This document shows, one piece after another, positions 11,915-25,427 of a stretch of DNA of 64,000 nucleotides. The DNA is taken from assembly GCA_004764695.1 (NCBI GenBank), contig SMSO01000032.1, positions 1,448,501 through 1,512,500 of the forward strand. The letters run 5' to 3'. This stretch comes from Schizochytrium sp. TIO01. Its lineage: Eukaryota; Sar; Bigyra; Thraustochytrida; Thraustochytriidae. Below the pieces are notes generated by a model. That model did not search any database and was not told the origin of the DNA. It worked only from the letters and a program-made list of their open reading frames with translations. A program made the position numbers and the translations under genes. How positions within the stretch are numbered: position 1 is the first letter of the stretch; every line of letters begins with the position of its first letter.

Positions 11915-12510
11915 AGAAGGCTTTGATTGATTTGGAGGGAGTTTCAGAAGAAGCAAAAAGAGGAATCACGAAGCCACTCGAAACCTCCACCCTCGCCGCC
12001 TTTTGCAGGCAGGAGCCAAGGCGTGAACGAGCGCCGTCGATATCCTCCTCGAGGAAACCGACGACGACGTTGGACGCAAGAGACCCCTCCCTCCCTTCTG
12101 CTGGCTGGCTGGCGGAGAGCTTACGCAGGAAGCGGGACCCTTTGACCTTGCCGCTCGAGCTCCAGAGAAGTGAAACTCCAGTCTAAAGGAGATGATTGAC
12201 CTTCACTTACGCTCTGTCAATTCATTCATTCATTCATCATTCATTCATTGCTTCGTTGATTGTGCGCCATCTCCAATAATCGACCATTATAGCAAATAAA
12301 CAAACAAATAAACAAACAAACAAACGACCGATTCTCTCAAGTCATCCGGTACAATGAGCGGTCCTGAGCGGCTCTGAAGGCAGACCGACTTGGACGCGAC
12401 AGCCGATAATCGTTACTCCAGTTAAGCGTGCGTGGTTCGGGAGTTTAACGAGACCTCTTTGGTGCGGCTTTGATCCAGTTCTTCAGCGTCTTTGAAGCCT
12501 CCACGCAGCT

Positions 12511-12642
12511 TCATTCATTCTATTCATTCTATTCATTCTATTCATTCTATTCATTCATTCTATTCATTCATTCTATTCATTCATTCTATTCATTCATTCT
12601 ATTCATTCTATTCATTTATTCTATTCGTTCATTCGTTCGTTC
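12511..12642. repeat. ATTCATTCT-type minisatellite
   Basis: Roughly 130 bases of ATTCATTCT nonamers and ATTCT pentamers with extra ATTC units, ending in TTCG variants. The high-copy open frame through it (Phe/Ile/His/Ser only) is a repeat artefact. Confidence 0.9.
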
Positions 12643-13371
12643 GAATCGCCGTAGTCGAAGCATGGATTGTGGTTGGAATCCTCACGTGAGACGATCTCAA
12701 GTCCGCCCGAAGCGTCGGTTCCCAGGCGTGGCAACCCAAAGGCGCAGAGGAAGGGCCCCTGGTTCGCATAAGCAGGTAAGCTCAGAAGGAAATAAGGGCC
12801 TCAGCGATGAATGACTTGAAGGTTCGCGAACGCGGTCAATCGATTGCGTTTCCCGAGGCGGGTTATATCCCACTCTCAGTAGTCAGAGGTGCTGCTTTGT
12901 TTAGTTTTACTTTATTAAAAACAGCAATTGTAATTAAAACATAAAAATATAAAGTAAAACAGAGTTATCAATCCATAAAGGAAAACATGTTGTACATAAA
13001 GTAAGAAAGAAAGAAACAAATAAACTAACTAACAAACTAACAAACTAACAAATGAATGAATGAATGAATGAATAAATAAAATCGTCTTCTAGCAATACAA
13101 ACTCAAGCCAAGACAATCAATCAATCAATCACTCGTTTGGGTTATCGCCTGCTGCCTTCTCCAGAGGACCTCCTCGGCCGTGCAGCAAGCAAGCAAGCAA
13201 GCAACAGCCGACTATCTAGATGGCAGCAGAATCCCATGACGCCCTCAGCTCCCATTCACATTAATTCACATTGATCGATCTGGCGATTTGTTGTTTATTC
13301 TGCCTCTCTCTGTTTGTCTGTGTATAATTATCTCATCTGTCTTCTCGTCATATTGTACCAAGAAGGCCTCT

Positions 13372-13402
13372 CTATATATTATATATGTATATATATATAT
13401 AT
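13372..13402. repeat. (TA)n dinucleotide tract
   Basis: An imperfect alternating TA tract interrupted by one TG step. Confidence 0.9.
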
Positions 13403-13624
13403 CTTTCTTTGCGGAAGACACACAAAAAGGATCATCGTACTTTGTCAGGCAGGAAAGCTCGAGCCTGCCAAAGCAAAGACGCACCGCCTCCGTTCCCTTC
13501 GAGGACCGGGACTGCTGATTCTGCGCACTGTGTTTGACACGGAGAGAGCTCAAACAGTAAGCAAGTCAGGAAGTCAGTCAGTCATTCGTTGATTGATTGA
13601 GCTCTTTGTTTGATCGTCTCTGCG

Positions 13625-13655
13625 CTAAGCTGAGCTAAGCTGAGCTAAGCTGAGC
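13625..13655. repeat. CTAAGCTGAG decamer tandem repeat
   Basis: Three copies of a ten-base unit plus a partial copy. Each unit contains the self-complementary AGCT step. Confidence 0.9.
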
Positions 13656-14304
13656 TTGTTTGTTTCAATTGTGAACGGAACATGCATGGAACGGTATACA
13701 CAAGGGCGAAGTGAGAGGGCGAATCTAGGCCGAACTACGCCTCGCTTAGTAGGGGTGTGCTGGGACTGCTTTGGCACGGTGACAAACTTGTAGTCACGCT
13801 GAAGGTATCTGCGCGCGCTGGCTTCTCTCTTTCTTTCTTTCTTCTTTCTTTTTTCTTTCTTTTCTCTTTTTCTGTTTCTTCGACCCTCGAAAGAAATCAA
13901 CGAACGAATGAGTGAATGAGTGAATGAATGACCTTCTTTAAAGTGAAGCGGAGCAGACTGATATAGAGTTCCCCGCGTTCCCCGTTGCTAGTTCTTCGCT
14001 ATGGTTTTAGTTGTTTTGTTGTTGTTGTGTTGTTGTTGTTGTTGTTGCAGTGAATTATGAATAATAAGTAAAGGACGAATTGATGGATCGAATCATTCGA
14101 TAGAGAGGGAGGGAAATGAGACCTTTGTGTTCCAAGGTTTCTTGAAACTATGGGCCTTGGCCGACCTCGCTCCCGTCGCCGCTGACTCGAGCCGCCTGCC
14201 CTCTTGAGGCTCCTCGCCTCTTCGATTGGACGGGCCCCGCCGCTCTTTGCGCAGAATGGATGCACAACACGTGCGAACAGGAATTATTGCGGCGCCTGCA
14301 ACAA

Positions 14305-14346
14305 AAAGAAAGAAAGAAAGAAAGAAAGAAAGAGAGAAAGAAAGAG
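14305..14346. repeat. (AAAG)n tract
   Basis: About ten AAAG units with one GAGA interruption near the right end. Confidence 0.9.
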
Positions 14347-14879
14347 CGACAGAGTTTGCGAACAAAGAGAGAAAAAGAGAGTCCTTATTTGCACTTCTTT
14401 TGGGGCAAATGAATCAATTGTGTGAGTGTGTACCAAATTATTTATTTATTTATGGGTTGGTTTGTTTGCTTGTTTGTTTGATTGTTTGTTTTGGTTGTTT
14501 GTTTATGAAAGGGATCGATGGTGAAGAAGATGAATGCCAACGTAAACAGGAGCTGAAAAGGGGACCGACCATTTTGCGCAAAAGGAAGTGGCGCTTAACG
14601 GCCTTTCGTAGCGGTCCGCACAGCTCAAGTGAGCGCTTTGCTGCACGTACCGTATCAGCCTTCGATCGGCTGTACTTTGGCCTTCGAACGCGACGGAGTC
14701 CTTCCTTCCTTCACTCATGCCCAACGAGGCCGTCAACTTTGTCCGTCAATCTTGTTTTACTTTCTATGACATACATTTTAGAAATGAAGATTACCCTTAC
14801 GTACATGGTCGTTTTTTTAAATTCAATATTGATGAAAGTAAGACACCTTTTTCTTTTTTCTTTTTTCTTTTTTTCTTTT

Positions 14880-15175
14880 TTCTTTTAATGTAAACAACTC
14901 ACTTCGGAGGAACTTCGAGGCATGACACACAACTTGGCTTGGTTGGGGCACTCTGGGAGTATTTAGTCCATCCTGTCGCTCACAACTCATCAAAATGCTG
15001 TACAAGCAAGATAGTTTCCTATAACACACCCAAACTAACCCCCCAGTTGGATCATAGACCTCCCTCAGGACTGCCCAGTGGGACACATATAGCTGGTCCC
15101 TCAACCTTTGAGGGAGTTCATTTGGCATATCCTTATCACAATGACTGTCAATTAGTGGGTACACTAAGCTAATTT
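14880..15175. other. Repeat-free segment with a hairpin next to a pyrimidine tract
   Basis: A roughly 290-base segment without simple repeats between a TTTTTC-type tract (14848-14886) and an AT palindrome (centred near 15198). Its minus strand is open for about 95 codons before the purine tract. A perfect 8-bp stem with a 3-base loop lies at 15097-15115. It could be a decayed retroposed element or an exon fragment; no family is recognised. Confidence 0.3.
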
Positions 15176-15386
15176 TTATTTTATTTATTTTTTAAACGTT
15201 TAAAAAAAAAAAAACTAAAATAAGAATAGACAATTCAAGAGAATGCGTGCGTATTGGATTTCTAGAGTAGGGTTAGATGAGTATCTTCTATAAAACTAAA
15301 TCCTAGGATGTGGTGCAGAGTTAAGGGACCCGCGCAGCTTCGTTTGAGAAAATGACTAAATTGCGGTTTATATAGGCAGGCAGGTG

Positions 15387-15437
15387 GAATGAATGAATGA
15401 ATGAATGAATGAATGAATGAATGAATGAATGAATGAA
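15387..15437. repeat. (GAAT)n tract, about 12.75 units
   Basis: Uninterrupted GAAT units on the plus strand. Confidence 0.95.
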
Positions 15438-16060
15438 ATAAAATGAAGGTTGGTGTCCCTTCTCTTGGAGCTCTAAACCCTCTTCTTGAGCAACGAAGGG
15501 GGTGCGGAATGGCCTCCTCCTGGTGCGGGCTGGGGCCCAGAGAAGCAGTTGCGCACACTGTGGATACGAAGGAGTACCGTACCAAGATCGATCTATCCGT
15601 CACTACGCAGTTTTCCCTCGCTTCGTTCTAGTCTGTACCTATCCGTAAAAAGGATAAAAAAGGGGGAAAAAGACACAAAAAGAGGAAAAAGGTCTGCTTA
15701 CTCAAGCTTTTAATTGTATCGATTTGTGAAAGTTGACCTTTAATGACTTATTTATTCTACTTTTAAAGCAATTCACATGTGAAAAGTTGGAAAAGGAAGA
15801 GATAACGGAGCTTTCTCTTCTTCGAAAGGATTCGAAGAACTCCATCGCAAGAGAATGAAACGAATGAAGAATGAATATGCTAATGCTGCTGCTGCTCCAT
15901 AAGCTATGGGCTTTGCGCAAACCCATGGCATCGAATAGAAAAAGCGCGCACGCGCTCGCACGCAGGTAGTACCTATCTACAAAAGCAGAAGGAAGATCTA
16001 AGGAATGACGCGAAGACAAGATCTGCCTGCGGCATTTTGTGAACGATCAAGGAATGAACG

Positions 16061-16172
<112 letters not shown>

Positions 16173-16320
16173 CATCGTAGATTTAGCGAGTTCTAAGTGA
16201 GTGCATTCTCTCCTCTGGATGTGGTCCCGTTTTGATAACTGGCGAAGCTGCGCAGCACGTGCAATCAATAAAGCATAGGTCAAACAACTCTTCAAGCTCA
16301 AGCTGGCGACGATTGGGATT

Positions 16321-16372
16321 GACGACGATGGCGACGGCGATAGCGGCGGTGACGACGACGACGACGGCGACG
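16321..16372. repeat. GAC/GGC-rich imperfect trinucleotide tract
   Basis: GACGAC, GGCGAC and GGCGGT units in register over about 52 bases, in a GC-richer patch without a supported reading frame. Confidence 0.8.
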
Positions 16373-19300
16373 CCCGTTTGTAATGCTGTGGACAGCGAGC
16401 GATCAGCCAGCTTGAGCCCGGGACTATATTGAGCAGTTGAGGATCTTTTGCAAGCCGTTGGGCTCTTCGAAGAAGGCGTCGCGCGGAGCGTGACAGACAG
16501 CAGGTGCCGGCCGATGCGAACGCGCGCTTGCATGCACGCTTTCTGCAGCCAGCTAGCTATGCGGTTCCTGGTAGAGTCAGCGTCGTGTGCTTCCGTGTGA
16601 AGGACCTGCAGGAGCTCTTGAACCTAGCTTCTACGAATTAGTTGTTGGAGAACCGCACCGAATCTGCTTGCTGGCAAGTGACCGCACGAACTCGGAATTT
16701 CATGATGGTCCATCCACACAATGTCGAAGGCAAAGGAAAGGCACACGCAAGCGCATCGTGGACTTGAATCCTCCTGCGCATTTGAAGAGTGCAAAGCCTG
16801 TATTGTATACAATTTAGAGCGAGCTCCGCAGCCAGCCACCCAGCCAGCCACCCAGCCAGCCTGGAACAAACGTAAGCGGGAAAAGGGCTCTGCATGCGAG
16901 CAAGCCTTCATCGTTGTGTGCAAACGCATTCAAATTGTGCTGAAGTTGATAACTTGAGCAAGTTTCTCTTTTTCAGTGAGTTAATAAAAACGCGATGAAC
17001 TTCAATTCAAGTTCAACGCGCGTGAAAATAAAGTGCTGCGCCGCCTTTGCTGTACAACCTCTTCTTCTTCTTTTTCTTTTAATCTAAAAGAAAAGAAGAA
17101 AAACAAGCACGTGAAAGAAACAGCGTTGTGTTGTTATCTTTTCCGACTACGCTGTGTGCGAAAGAGTCCGGGTCGCGGCAGCTCGGCAACTGCCGCAACG
17201 CAACGCATCACATCGCATCACATCGCATCACATCATATAACCAGGTACTCGGTGGGAGACAGCGGACGGGCTCGATTCGAGCTCTCTGGATCTAGCAAAG
17301 CTTGTTGAAGAGAACTTGCTCGTTCGTTGTGACTCTGGGAAACTCTGAACAAACGAAGCGGAAATGGGCTTCTATTTTAGCATGCATGCTCTATCAATCG
17401 ACCAATTATCACCAAGGGCGCACCAAGAGCAAATTCGGCAGTAGAGATGGTTTTCAAAAGCGCTGCCCACTCGTCAAAACCTCGAGAAGCTCGCCTAAAT
17501 ATATTGGTTCCTTGATGTATTGGTTGATAAGTTTCTTCATGTTTCATCAGCGTCTCATCAACACTATATTATGTTCTTACCTGTAAACTTCATTAAAACA
17601 AGGCTGGATGTAGTTTCTTCAAATTGATCCTGAGCCCGTGTTGCCAACTTGACACAACAACACAGGAGCCTTCAACTTGGATACCTAGCTATCTCCATCT
17701 TTGCTTGTGGACGTAGAAGCACCTAGTACGAACCGCTATGCCGGGGCCGTCCTGTCGTCGAGCTTCCTTCACTCGCTTGCTCGAGGGATTCCGCCGGCAA
17801 CTGGGCACGAAAACCGCCAATTCAGCGAGGAGGAATCCGTTTTATCATCGGTCGATTGGCAGTTTGCGGCACTGTGATCACCATGCTCTTGAGAGTCTAT
17901 TTCGATGATCTTGAGAACACGTCTCCGACTCTACTATACTTGAGGGCAAACAAGCCTCTGGAAAGCTTCCTTACTACCTAGCTGGAGCTAGCTTGGTAGG
18001 TACTCTCTCCAGGCAACTTAAAGTTGACTACTACTCACTAATTTTTAAGCACGTGCACAAATCTCATTTACATCCTATACTATGTCGTGTAATTAGTGGT
18101 ATTGCAAGCGAACTCAACCTTCGAGTTTGTCTGAACATGCAACGACTCTGTAGAAATCGAAATTAAATAATTCGACACCTGCCAGCGAAGATTGTGACTT
18201 ATAAATGAACCATGCATGCCCAGAAGCGCTTGCTCAATAACTTCATTCGAAATACCTTAGTCCCATTCAGTGTCTTCGTTAACAAGAAGCCTCAAGATCG
18301 TGTTGCTGCTGAGCGAGTGAAGGGGCGAGCTGGGGAGCTTATACTCACTTATCATGCCGCAGAGGCTTGCCAAAATCGTTGCGTGTGCCCAATGTCGGCT
18401 GAGCTGCACGCGCTGTCTTTCTGAGCTACGAGTGACTAATAGCAAGTAATTATATACGAAGAATTTGGACGAAAGAACTCATAACAGAAGCGATCTCATT
18501 TTGTTTGCTGCCGTGACAGCAAGTAGTTGTATCAGTCTGCATACAGATAGGCTGCACAGCCAACATATTTTGAGAACCTGTTTGTTCGGAGTATCTACTA
18601 ACTTCGCGGCCCACGGCCCACGTAAGCTCAGAGGATGGATGGAGTATTTCATCGGATGACCGTTATTAAGAAATTGATATTGTGCGAGCCCCATTCACTC
18701 GCATCTTCTTTTCCAGAGTAGCTTGAGAGAAAGAATCGAATGGCCTCTCTAGTGGTTGGTGGCTGCTATAACAAGAAGCTACACCTAGTAGTGCAACTCT
18801 GCCAGTGGTGGTGTTTTAGTTCTTCACAAAGATTGTCAATTGGGAGGAAAAGAGCGGCACGCGCTCCTTTATTCGACTACCCTCTTTTCCGTTTTCATCA
18901 TCGGTCCCGGGGTCCAAGATGAAAATAGACTCACTCGAAAAGCGACGAGCAATCTCGATTCTGACACGCAAACAGGTAATGCCGTGCTGCTCCTTCTGAG
19001 TGCTTAGCGGACCCTCAAAGAATCCCATGAAGATCCACAGGACAACTAACTCAACACAAACACAGGCAACACAAGCTAAATTCTGCTTTTTGGCCTTCCA
19101 TCGCTACAAAGTACAACGAAAGCACAGCTTCCAGCTAATGCTTGACAATAATAAGCTATCGTAGCACTTTTCTTTTCTTTTTTAATACCTTTTTCTCATT
19201 TCGATTAAATGAAAGAGACTTCCTTCCACCTATGCCTGTTCTTCGAGTTGTGTGTCACTGTCTCTGGGATTGGGCAGAGCTACGATGCACAAACTCAAAG

Positions 19301-20513
19301 TAGGCCTGAAAGCTAAAATAGTCGCAAGATCCAGCGTCATGTACGATTAATACAGGACCGGGATGTCCTCGTTCGCCGGCAGCTGCAGTGAGAAGTGAGC
19401 TGCATTCAGGTCCTTGCTTGCTTCGCCTCTTCCTACCATGCAGGCCTCGTACTAGTACGTATGTGTACCCCTCCCTGGCTACCTACTAGCGGGAACCAGC
19501 CTTGAGAATATCACAAGGCAAGTTGTGCAAGCTATTTTATTTATTTATTTATTTATTCATCTTGCCATTGGCCAGTGAGAATGTAATGAAACTTATGCAG
19601 GCCTTGATGATGGGGAGATTTGTGCACATGGAATCTTTTCGTTTATTCAGTATCAGCTTGAGGGGAAGTAGCTGAAGCCTGTCAGACAGAATGTGGCCTC
19701 GCAGGCCGATTCGGTTCTCAAGGTACTGATGCACTTCGAGAAACTGGCCACTCCTATCCCTTAAGATGTATTTTTCTCCTGAGCGTAATGATTCTAATTG
19801 ATTCAAGACTGTTCAATGAGTCTATCGCAAGATCTAGATAGGGGCTGATAAACTGCTCAGGTAAATATATGTATGTATACCTACTCGTGCTACAAATTAT
19901 CCTGTTGTGTTGAATGAATACTCTACAAATAACTTTGCCTCGCTGACTGTACCCCAAATTAGGGCCCTTGTCAAATTTTTAATTTTCTAAACTTCAGCTT
20001 ATAGCTCAACTTATAGCTCGCGAATTGACATTTTAAGGGGGGTACCTCGCATAGAGATATCAATCAAAATAGTATTGAAGCTATGCGGTATCTAGCCTTT
20101 CCAGTACATTGAATTCCAAGTCATTTACAATCTCACCAAACCGACTAGTCTATCAAACTGTATTAGAAACCATCTCTTTTGACATTATCCATCATCCATA
20201 ACTTAAAGTCCTCTCCCCCCTTCTTCATAGACCTCCAAACGACACCACACCTACACCAAAGATGCGCTGTACGTTCCTGTCCGCCCATCAAAAATGAGAT
20301 TGCAATCTGCGAGTCTCTCAGATGGTCAGGGGTCAATCGATTTTTCCATTCATACGAAACATAAATTCTCAAACAAGCAAGTCTACTCCATGGCAGCACA
20401 CTCTCTGGACCTCTATGCTGCGCATGATCATTCTCTCGAAGGCATGAGTGGACCATTTCAACTTTGAAGTCCAGTCCCCTGACTTACTGTTAATCTATCA
20501 GATCAGCTCGCCT

Positions 20514-20568
20514 ATACATTCATACATACATTCATACATTCATACATTCATTCATTCATTCATTCATA
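20514..20568. repeat. (CATACATT)/(CATT)n tract
   Basis: Mixed CATA and CATT tetranucleotides over about 55 bases, about 530 bases before the PH-START gene. Confidence 0.9.
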
Positions 20569-21095
20569 CGTGCATGAGTGCGTACCTACTAGTACTATCA
20601 ATTAGTGGATCCATAGGAGCCGAAATATCATGGCTTCGCTGAGTTCGAGGATGATGAAGAAAGGAGAGCAGCGGCAGGTTCACTACATAGCACAACGCCT
20701 CGCAGCTCACGCAGCCTTCAGGCGTACGGCAACGTGCAAAAGTCTGTGTTTGGTCGCGAGAAGGACTCGCAGACCACACCAAGGCCCGCATAGACGACAA
20801 CAGGGAAGCTCACGCAAAAGCGGCCTCAAGATCGCTGGCATTGGCGTCAAAAGCAGGCAGCGCGACGCAGAGCGGCTTAGAGAAAGAGGAGCCTTGGAAA
20901 CGGGCAAGAACTGTCTCGGGCAGCGTGATATACTAGGTCCAGGATTTTTCACTAGTTGCTGTCGAAGATTAACTCTACAATCACGGATTTGAGCTGCGGA
21001 AGTCGAACGGGGGATATCAAATTCTGCTATATATTCATTGAAGTTGCGAAATAACTTGTCTTGTTGTTGCAGGGAAAGTTTCGCAAATTTAGATC

Positions 21096-23121
21096 ATGAG
21101 AACGTCAAGAAGCTCGCCGCAGCTCAATGCTGGGGCGGATGGTAATAGCTCTGTGAAGGAGTCCACGATTACAACGTGCAAAGAGGCTGTAGTACTCAGC
21201 GGGTATCCGGCGATTGAGGCTGGCTCACCATGCGGATATCTATTCAAAAACTTCACGATGCTGCATAAGTACGAGATATTTTATTATGTTCTTGACACGA
21301 AGCGCAGTCGTCTATATGAGTTTCGAGATGACCCGGAGATTGGACTCGAGCCGCGCACCATAATTCCACTGCACGCCGCAAGACTCGAAGATGAGCTGGT
21401 GGGCTACAACTCCAGTGCAGGGCAACTCTTTTGTTGGAAAATTTTTTACAAGACAGACGACGGACGATCCAAGATCCTTAACCTCGGAGCCTCAAGCATT
21501 AAATGTGCAGAATCTTGGATCGACGCTCTTCGTCCAGTTACTGGCACAGGGGCTGTTGGTGTTCCTGTTCGGGGCTCCTTGAATGAGACTTCGGCGGACT
21601 TAAGTGATGACATTGACCCAACTGGTGGGCCTTCTGATACAAGATCTATGGGACTTCACATGGAGAGCGTAAGTGACGGAGGTTTACGAGAACCTTCGTC
21701 TGCCGGATCGCATTTGGGAGGATCCTCATTTGGAGGTCCGCTATCTCCAGCACGAGGCCGAAATTGGAAACAGCCTATCATTGTATGTGGCGAAACCTTT
21801 CGTATCCAGTGCTCGGACCTTTCTACCAATGCTTGGCTTCTTAGTGAGGCAATTCGAATGTACATGCGCAACAACGAGGATTTAGGAAACCCTCCTGATC
21901 TGTCTGCGCTGTACAATGTCACACAAGACCGCGCTCTAGACCTCAGTGAAGATGTAGGGAAATCTATCACACCTGGGGACATTGTCGAGGCTCTTGCTTC
22001 CGATGCAGACCTCATCAAACGTAGTTCATCTAGTGCTTCTCGCACTCGCCCTCCTCGCATTCAGGCAACGTCTAACGCGGCAAGTGTTGCGGGTGGTGGC
22101 CTCCAGCCAGAGTGCATCCGCTTCAAGTGCGAGCCGTCGTCGCAGAAACAGTGCGTCATCTCCTTCATCTGGGGCCCTTGCCTCGCCTAAAAGTAGCGCT
22201 GATAAAACAAGGGGAAGTGTTGCAGATGGTAGGGCGAACTCAGTACCCACAAGTTCAAAATCAAAGGCACCAGATGGAAACAGCGCTATTCCCAAACCTT
22301 TGCCTGTCAGTGTAGCAACTACACGCAATGGAAACAGCTCGGCTTTGCAATCGGCAAAAAAAAATCCTGCCTCATCGTCCATGAACAACAGTATTGGTCC
22401 CAAGGGAGCCGCGGACCATATTCACCATCAACGCATGGGACATGCTCTATCATGGAAACTCAACCCAGCCCACATCGAATCACAATTATCTCACTCCAAG
22501 GGTTTCTGGGATGACCGTACGGAGCAAAAGAACAAAATTCTTGAGCAACTTGATCATTTGTGTGTTGCCATGGACAGTAAGGTACCCTTTTGGGCTGGGC
22601 CCTCCTGGACTCCTGAGAGTGCTGAAAATGGCGTTCGCGTGTTTGCTCATGGCGAAAGTACTCTAGGTGTTCTGGTGATTCCATCGAACCCCACGGCTGT
22701 GCTTGAGCGCATGCTTGATGCTCGGACCCAGCATGAGTGGGACCCTATCGTCCGTAGAGTTCGGTACCTCGAGGCTGCACGGGGTTCAGATGTTATTCAC
22801 ATTCAGACATCATTGACAGGGCCTCTTGGACCTCGTGCCTTTTGCATCTCCCGTTTCTGGATGAAATTAGGAGATGGAAGCTATGTTGGAACTTTTACCC
22901 CTAGCGCACATCCGTCCTGCCCTCCCAGTAGTGGCTATACTCTGGGCGATATGCGTTGTGCCTTTTACCTTCGCAGTAATGGAAGGTTTGAGAGCTTGTT
23001 GACCATTCATTGTGAACTTGACATTAAAACTCCGTTTCTATCCTCCTGGTTCAACCGTCGCGCACAAACTACAATGCTCGCTAGCCTTGCTGGATTGCGT
23101 GAAGCTTCGGCACTAGTGTAA
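21096..23121 (+). CDS. PH-START domain protein with one frame break
   Basis: Start ATG 21096 has an in-frame TAG six bases upstream (21090-21092), so it is the true start; a pyrimidine-rich CAG at about 21072 suggests a 5'UTR intron. Frame one (21096-22190) encodes a PH domain at residues about 43-147 ending in the typical C-terminal Trp helix (WIDAL). A second folded-looking segment (about 227-310) may be beta-grasp-like. The other frame (open 21982-23121) carries a Ser/Ala-rich linker and then a START domain (about 22540-23100, with RTQHEWDPIVRRVRYLE). The frames must join near 22095-22105 at GGTGGTGGCC, where one base is in excess. This may be a sequencing error, a polymorphism, a small unusual intron or a real break. 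The two halves together give about 674 residues. PH-START order is that of plant EDR2 and CERT-like proteins; phosphoinositide or lipid binding is inferred. Confidence 0.75.
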
Positions 23122-23876
23122 CAATTAACTAGCCATATTAGATGCCCTTCCTTTTATGATGCTGCGATTATGTTGTTCCTCTTTTCATGGGAGAAATTAT
23201 AACTAGGTAGTTCTGACTTAAATTGAGCCCTTCAATTCAAGACTCAGAATCGAATATTCGTTCGAAGTAATATTAAACATATGGATTTACATGGTCTATA
23301 TATATTTTTATCAAAGTTAGCGGCATTTTGTCTCAGGAATGATTAAATCAACAACGATCAATGAACACCGAAATCATGTTGTGCGTGTTCTTATGGGCTG
23401 CAAGCCCAGTCTATGACAGACAGACATGGTCATTGCCTTGAGCCGTTGTTTAGATATATTACACTCTTACGAGCTAGGTGCTATCTGGAACATATATACC
23501 TAGTGTTATATATAAGGCTGAAGGGTAGTGGTACACACCTACGAGGAAAATGTTCTCTTGAGAACGTGAGTGTTGCGCTGCCTCAAAACTTCAATATTTT
23601 AGTCATTGCGTACGTATCGACATCGACAGATAGTTTTCTGCATACGCTCGTGGTTCGATTGTGAACAGCTTGGCTCTGAGATACTGGTTGTAAGCTTGTT
23701 CGGTGCAGTAATAATAATAATAATACTATATATATCAGCTACCTGGCTCTCTTCTTGCAGCCAGTTCTACTTCGAGCACGAAACTTTAATAGTACTGTCA
23801 ACCAGCGCACCCTCGAAGCAAAGCTATACTCCAGTGAGATCATTGAAAGTAAGCGTGCCTATTCTGTTTAGCTACA
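23122..23876. other. Short intergenic region
   Basis: AT-rich sequence between two genes of the same strand. An (AATA)-type run and a TATATATA stretch lie near 23710-23745. No gene is seen; it should hold the 3' end of the PH-START transcript and the promoter of the next gene. Confidence 0.5.
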
Positions 23877-24738
23877 ATGGAGTCTACTTCTCGAGATGAC
23901 CCGGAAACACACGCCGGGGATTCGCAGTATAATCCTCTCACAGGGATGAGTGAAAGTCTGGATGCAGACGCTTTGGCTCGTATACTTGGACCTCCAGTAG
24001 CGCTGGATACAGGTATTGCCGCGCCGTACCTTGATGTCTTCAATATTTGTACCTTGAAAGAGCGAAATGGAAAATGTAAGTTTAACAGAGCACATCCTAG
24101 CTTCTTGTTATTTTGACATATTGTTTTGTTCATTTTTGAAATATGTAATGAAATTCTGACTTGCGCTTCATGCATCGGTTAATAACCCTTTTACAGCTTA
24201 TGATACTTCAGAATACACAAAACTTTTGATTGAGCCGGTGGCAATCCCTTCCTTAGAGCATACTGGTGTGCATACGATTGTAGATGACCAGGGAGTGCGT
24301 GATAGTCAGCAAACGCTTGAAATGGAATCAAAAAGAGCTTTGTTTTACGCAAATGGGCACAAGAAAAAGAATTTCAGGTCCGAGATTCGAAAAGCGTTTC
24401 GCAAAGCAGAAACAGGACGGGCAACCTTAGATCCTATTATAAAGGGAAATGGTCTGCACCCCCATCGAAAGGCAACCATTAATGATAATGATCCTCGTCG
24501 AGTACAAGCAATGTGCGATGAATATTTGCGGCGAGAACGAGACTCTATCTATTGTCAGGTTCCCCCCAAAGAAAAGCTTAATATTGCAAGTTATGCAGAG
24601 TCGAAACGATTTCCAAAACGCGAAGACACAGTAGTTCCTCATCCTGCACCTCGAGAATCTGATCGCACTGTGAAGAAACTCTTGAACAGTATCCGCCGTG
24701 AAAATCAGCGTATGGACGCACTAGCTCTTATCAAGTGA
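23877..24738 (+). CDS. Two-exon hypothetical protein, 246 residues
   Basis: I do not recognise this protein. Exon 1 is 23877-24075 and exon 2 is 24197-24738. The intron (24076-24196, 121 bases) begins GTAAGT and ends TTTTACAG. Joining them restores one frame of 246 codons across a split Ser codon, which is strong support for the splice. The product is hydrophilic and rich in Lys, Arg and Glu in its second half (a basic segment KKKNFRSEIRKAFRKAE about 110-130; a charged C-terminal helix over the last 20 residues), with no signal peptide or membrane segment. It follows the PH-START gene on the same strand, 755 bases away. A cytoplasmic or cytoskeletal role is possible but not shown. Confidence 0.78.
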
Positions 24739-25427
24739 ATTATTCTAATGTATCTTTAGCCGTCAACCTGGAAGTATTAAAAGAACCAAACTTGCACGTG
24801 CGACAGCAATAAAATTCCAGTGGTCGATATATCTATATACATAACAAATATAAGACCGGTATTTGGAGCTCGCAGCTTTTCTTGTTTGAGGAGGGAAACT
24901 CATCAAGCAAAGCCGAAGTAAACGCATCTTCTCCTTCTGGGTAATCTAAAACGACAAGCTACGGGCAAAGCAATTCTTATATGGAAAAGCAGAGCATAAT
25001 TATGAGCTAAAGTCAATGTATGTTAGCTTCCTAAACATCGAAGACAACGAGGAATCATCAAAACACAAGCCTGAAAAGTAGGTTTTGAAGATAAAGATCG
25101 TGGAAAGTAAATTGAAATGATAAGAGTCGGATTGAAGAAATAGAAGAGCTTTTTGTGTTATTACCAGATATTTCTTGTGATGTTTGCTTGTAAGTAAATT
25201 GTAAAAGTTTTTGGTTGAGTAGGCCAGACTGGGCGCTCAGGGCGCATACATTTGAGGTTATATCCAGCTGAGCATTAAGGTTGGTGATTTGGAGTTTAGT
25301 TGCAAAAGGATGAATTCAAGTGTGAGAAGATAAGAAGATAAGAGAGATCTCACACTTACATCATCACCGTCGCTCACATTAAATCGCTGCAGAAATTTGC
25401 AGGACTAGACGTCGACAGAGTGCCTAT
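24739..25427. other. Convergent intergenic region
   Basis: Lies between the 3' end of the two-exon gene and the 3' end of exportin-1. AT-rich, no supported gene or repeat. Confidence 0.5.

Noticed and set aside
20630-20992. 120-codon frame upstream of the PH-START gene
   Set aside because: Has an ATG but no domain and unremarkable composition; more likely promoter or leader.
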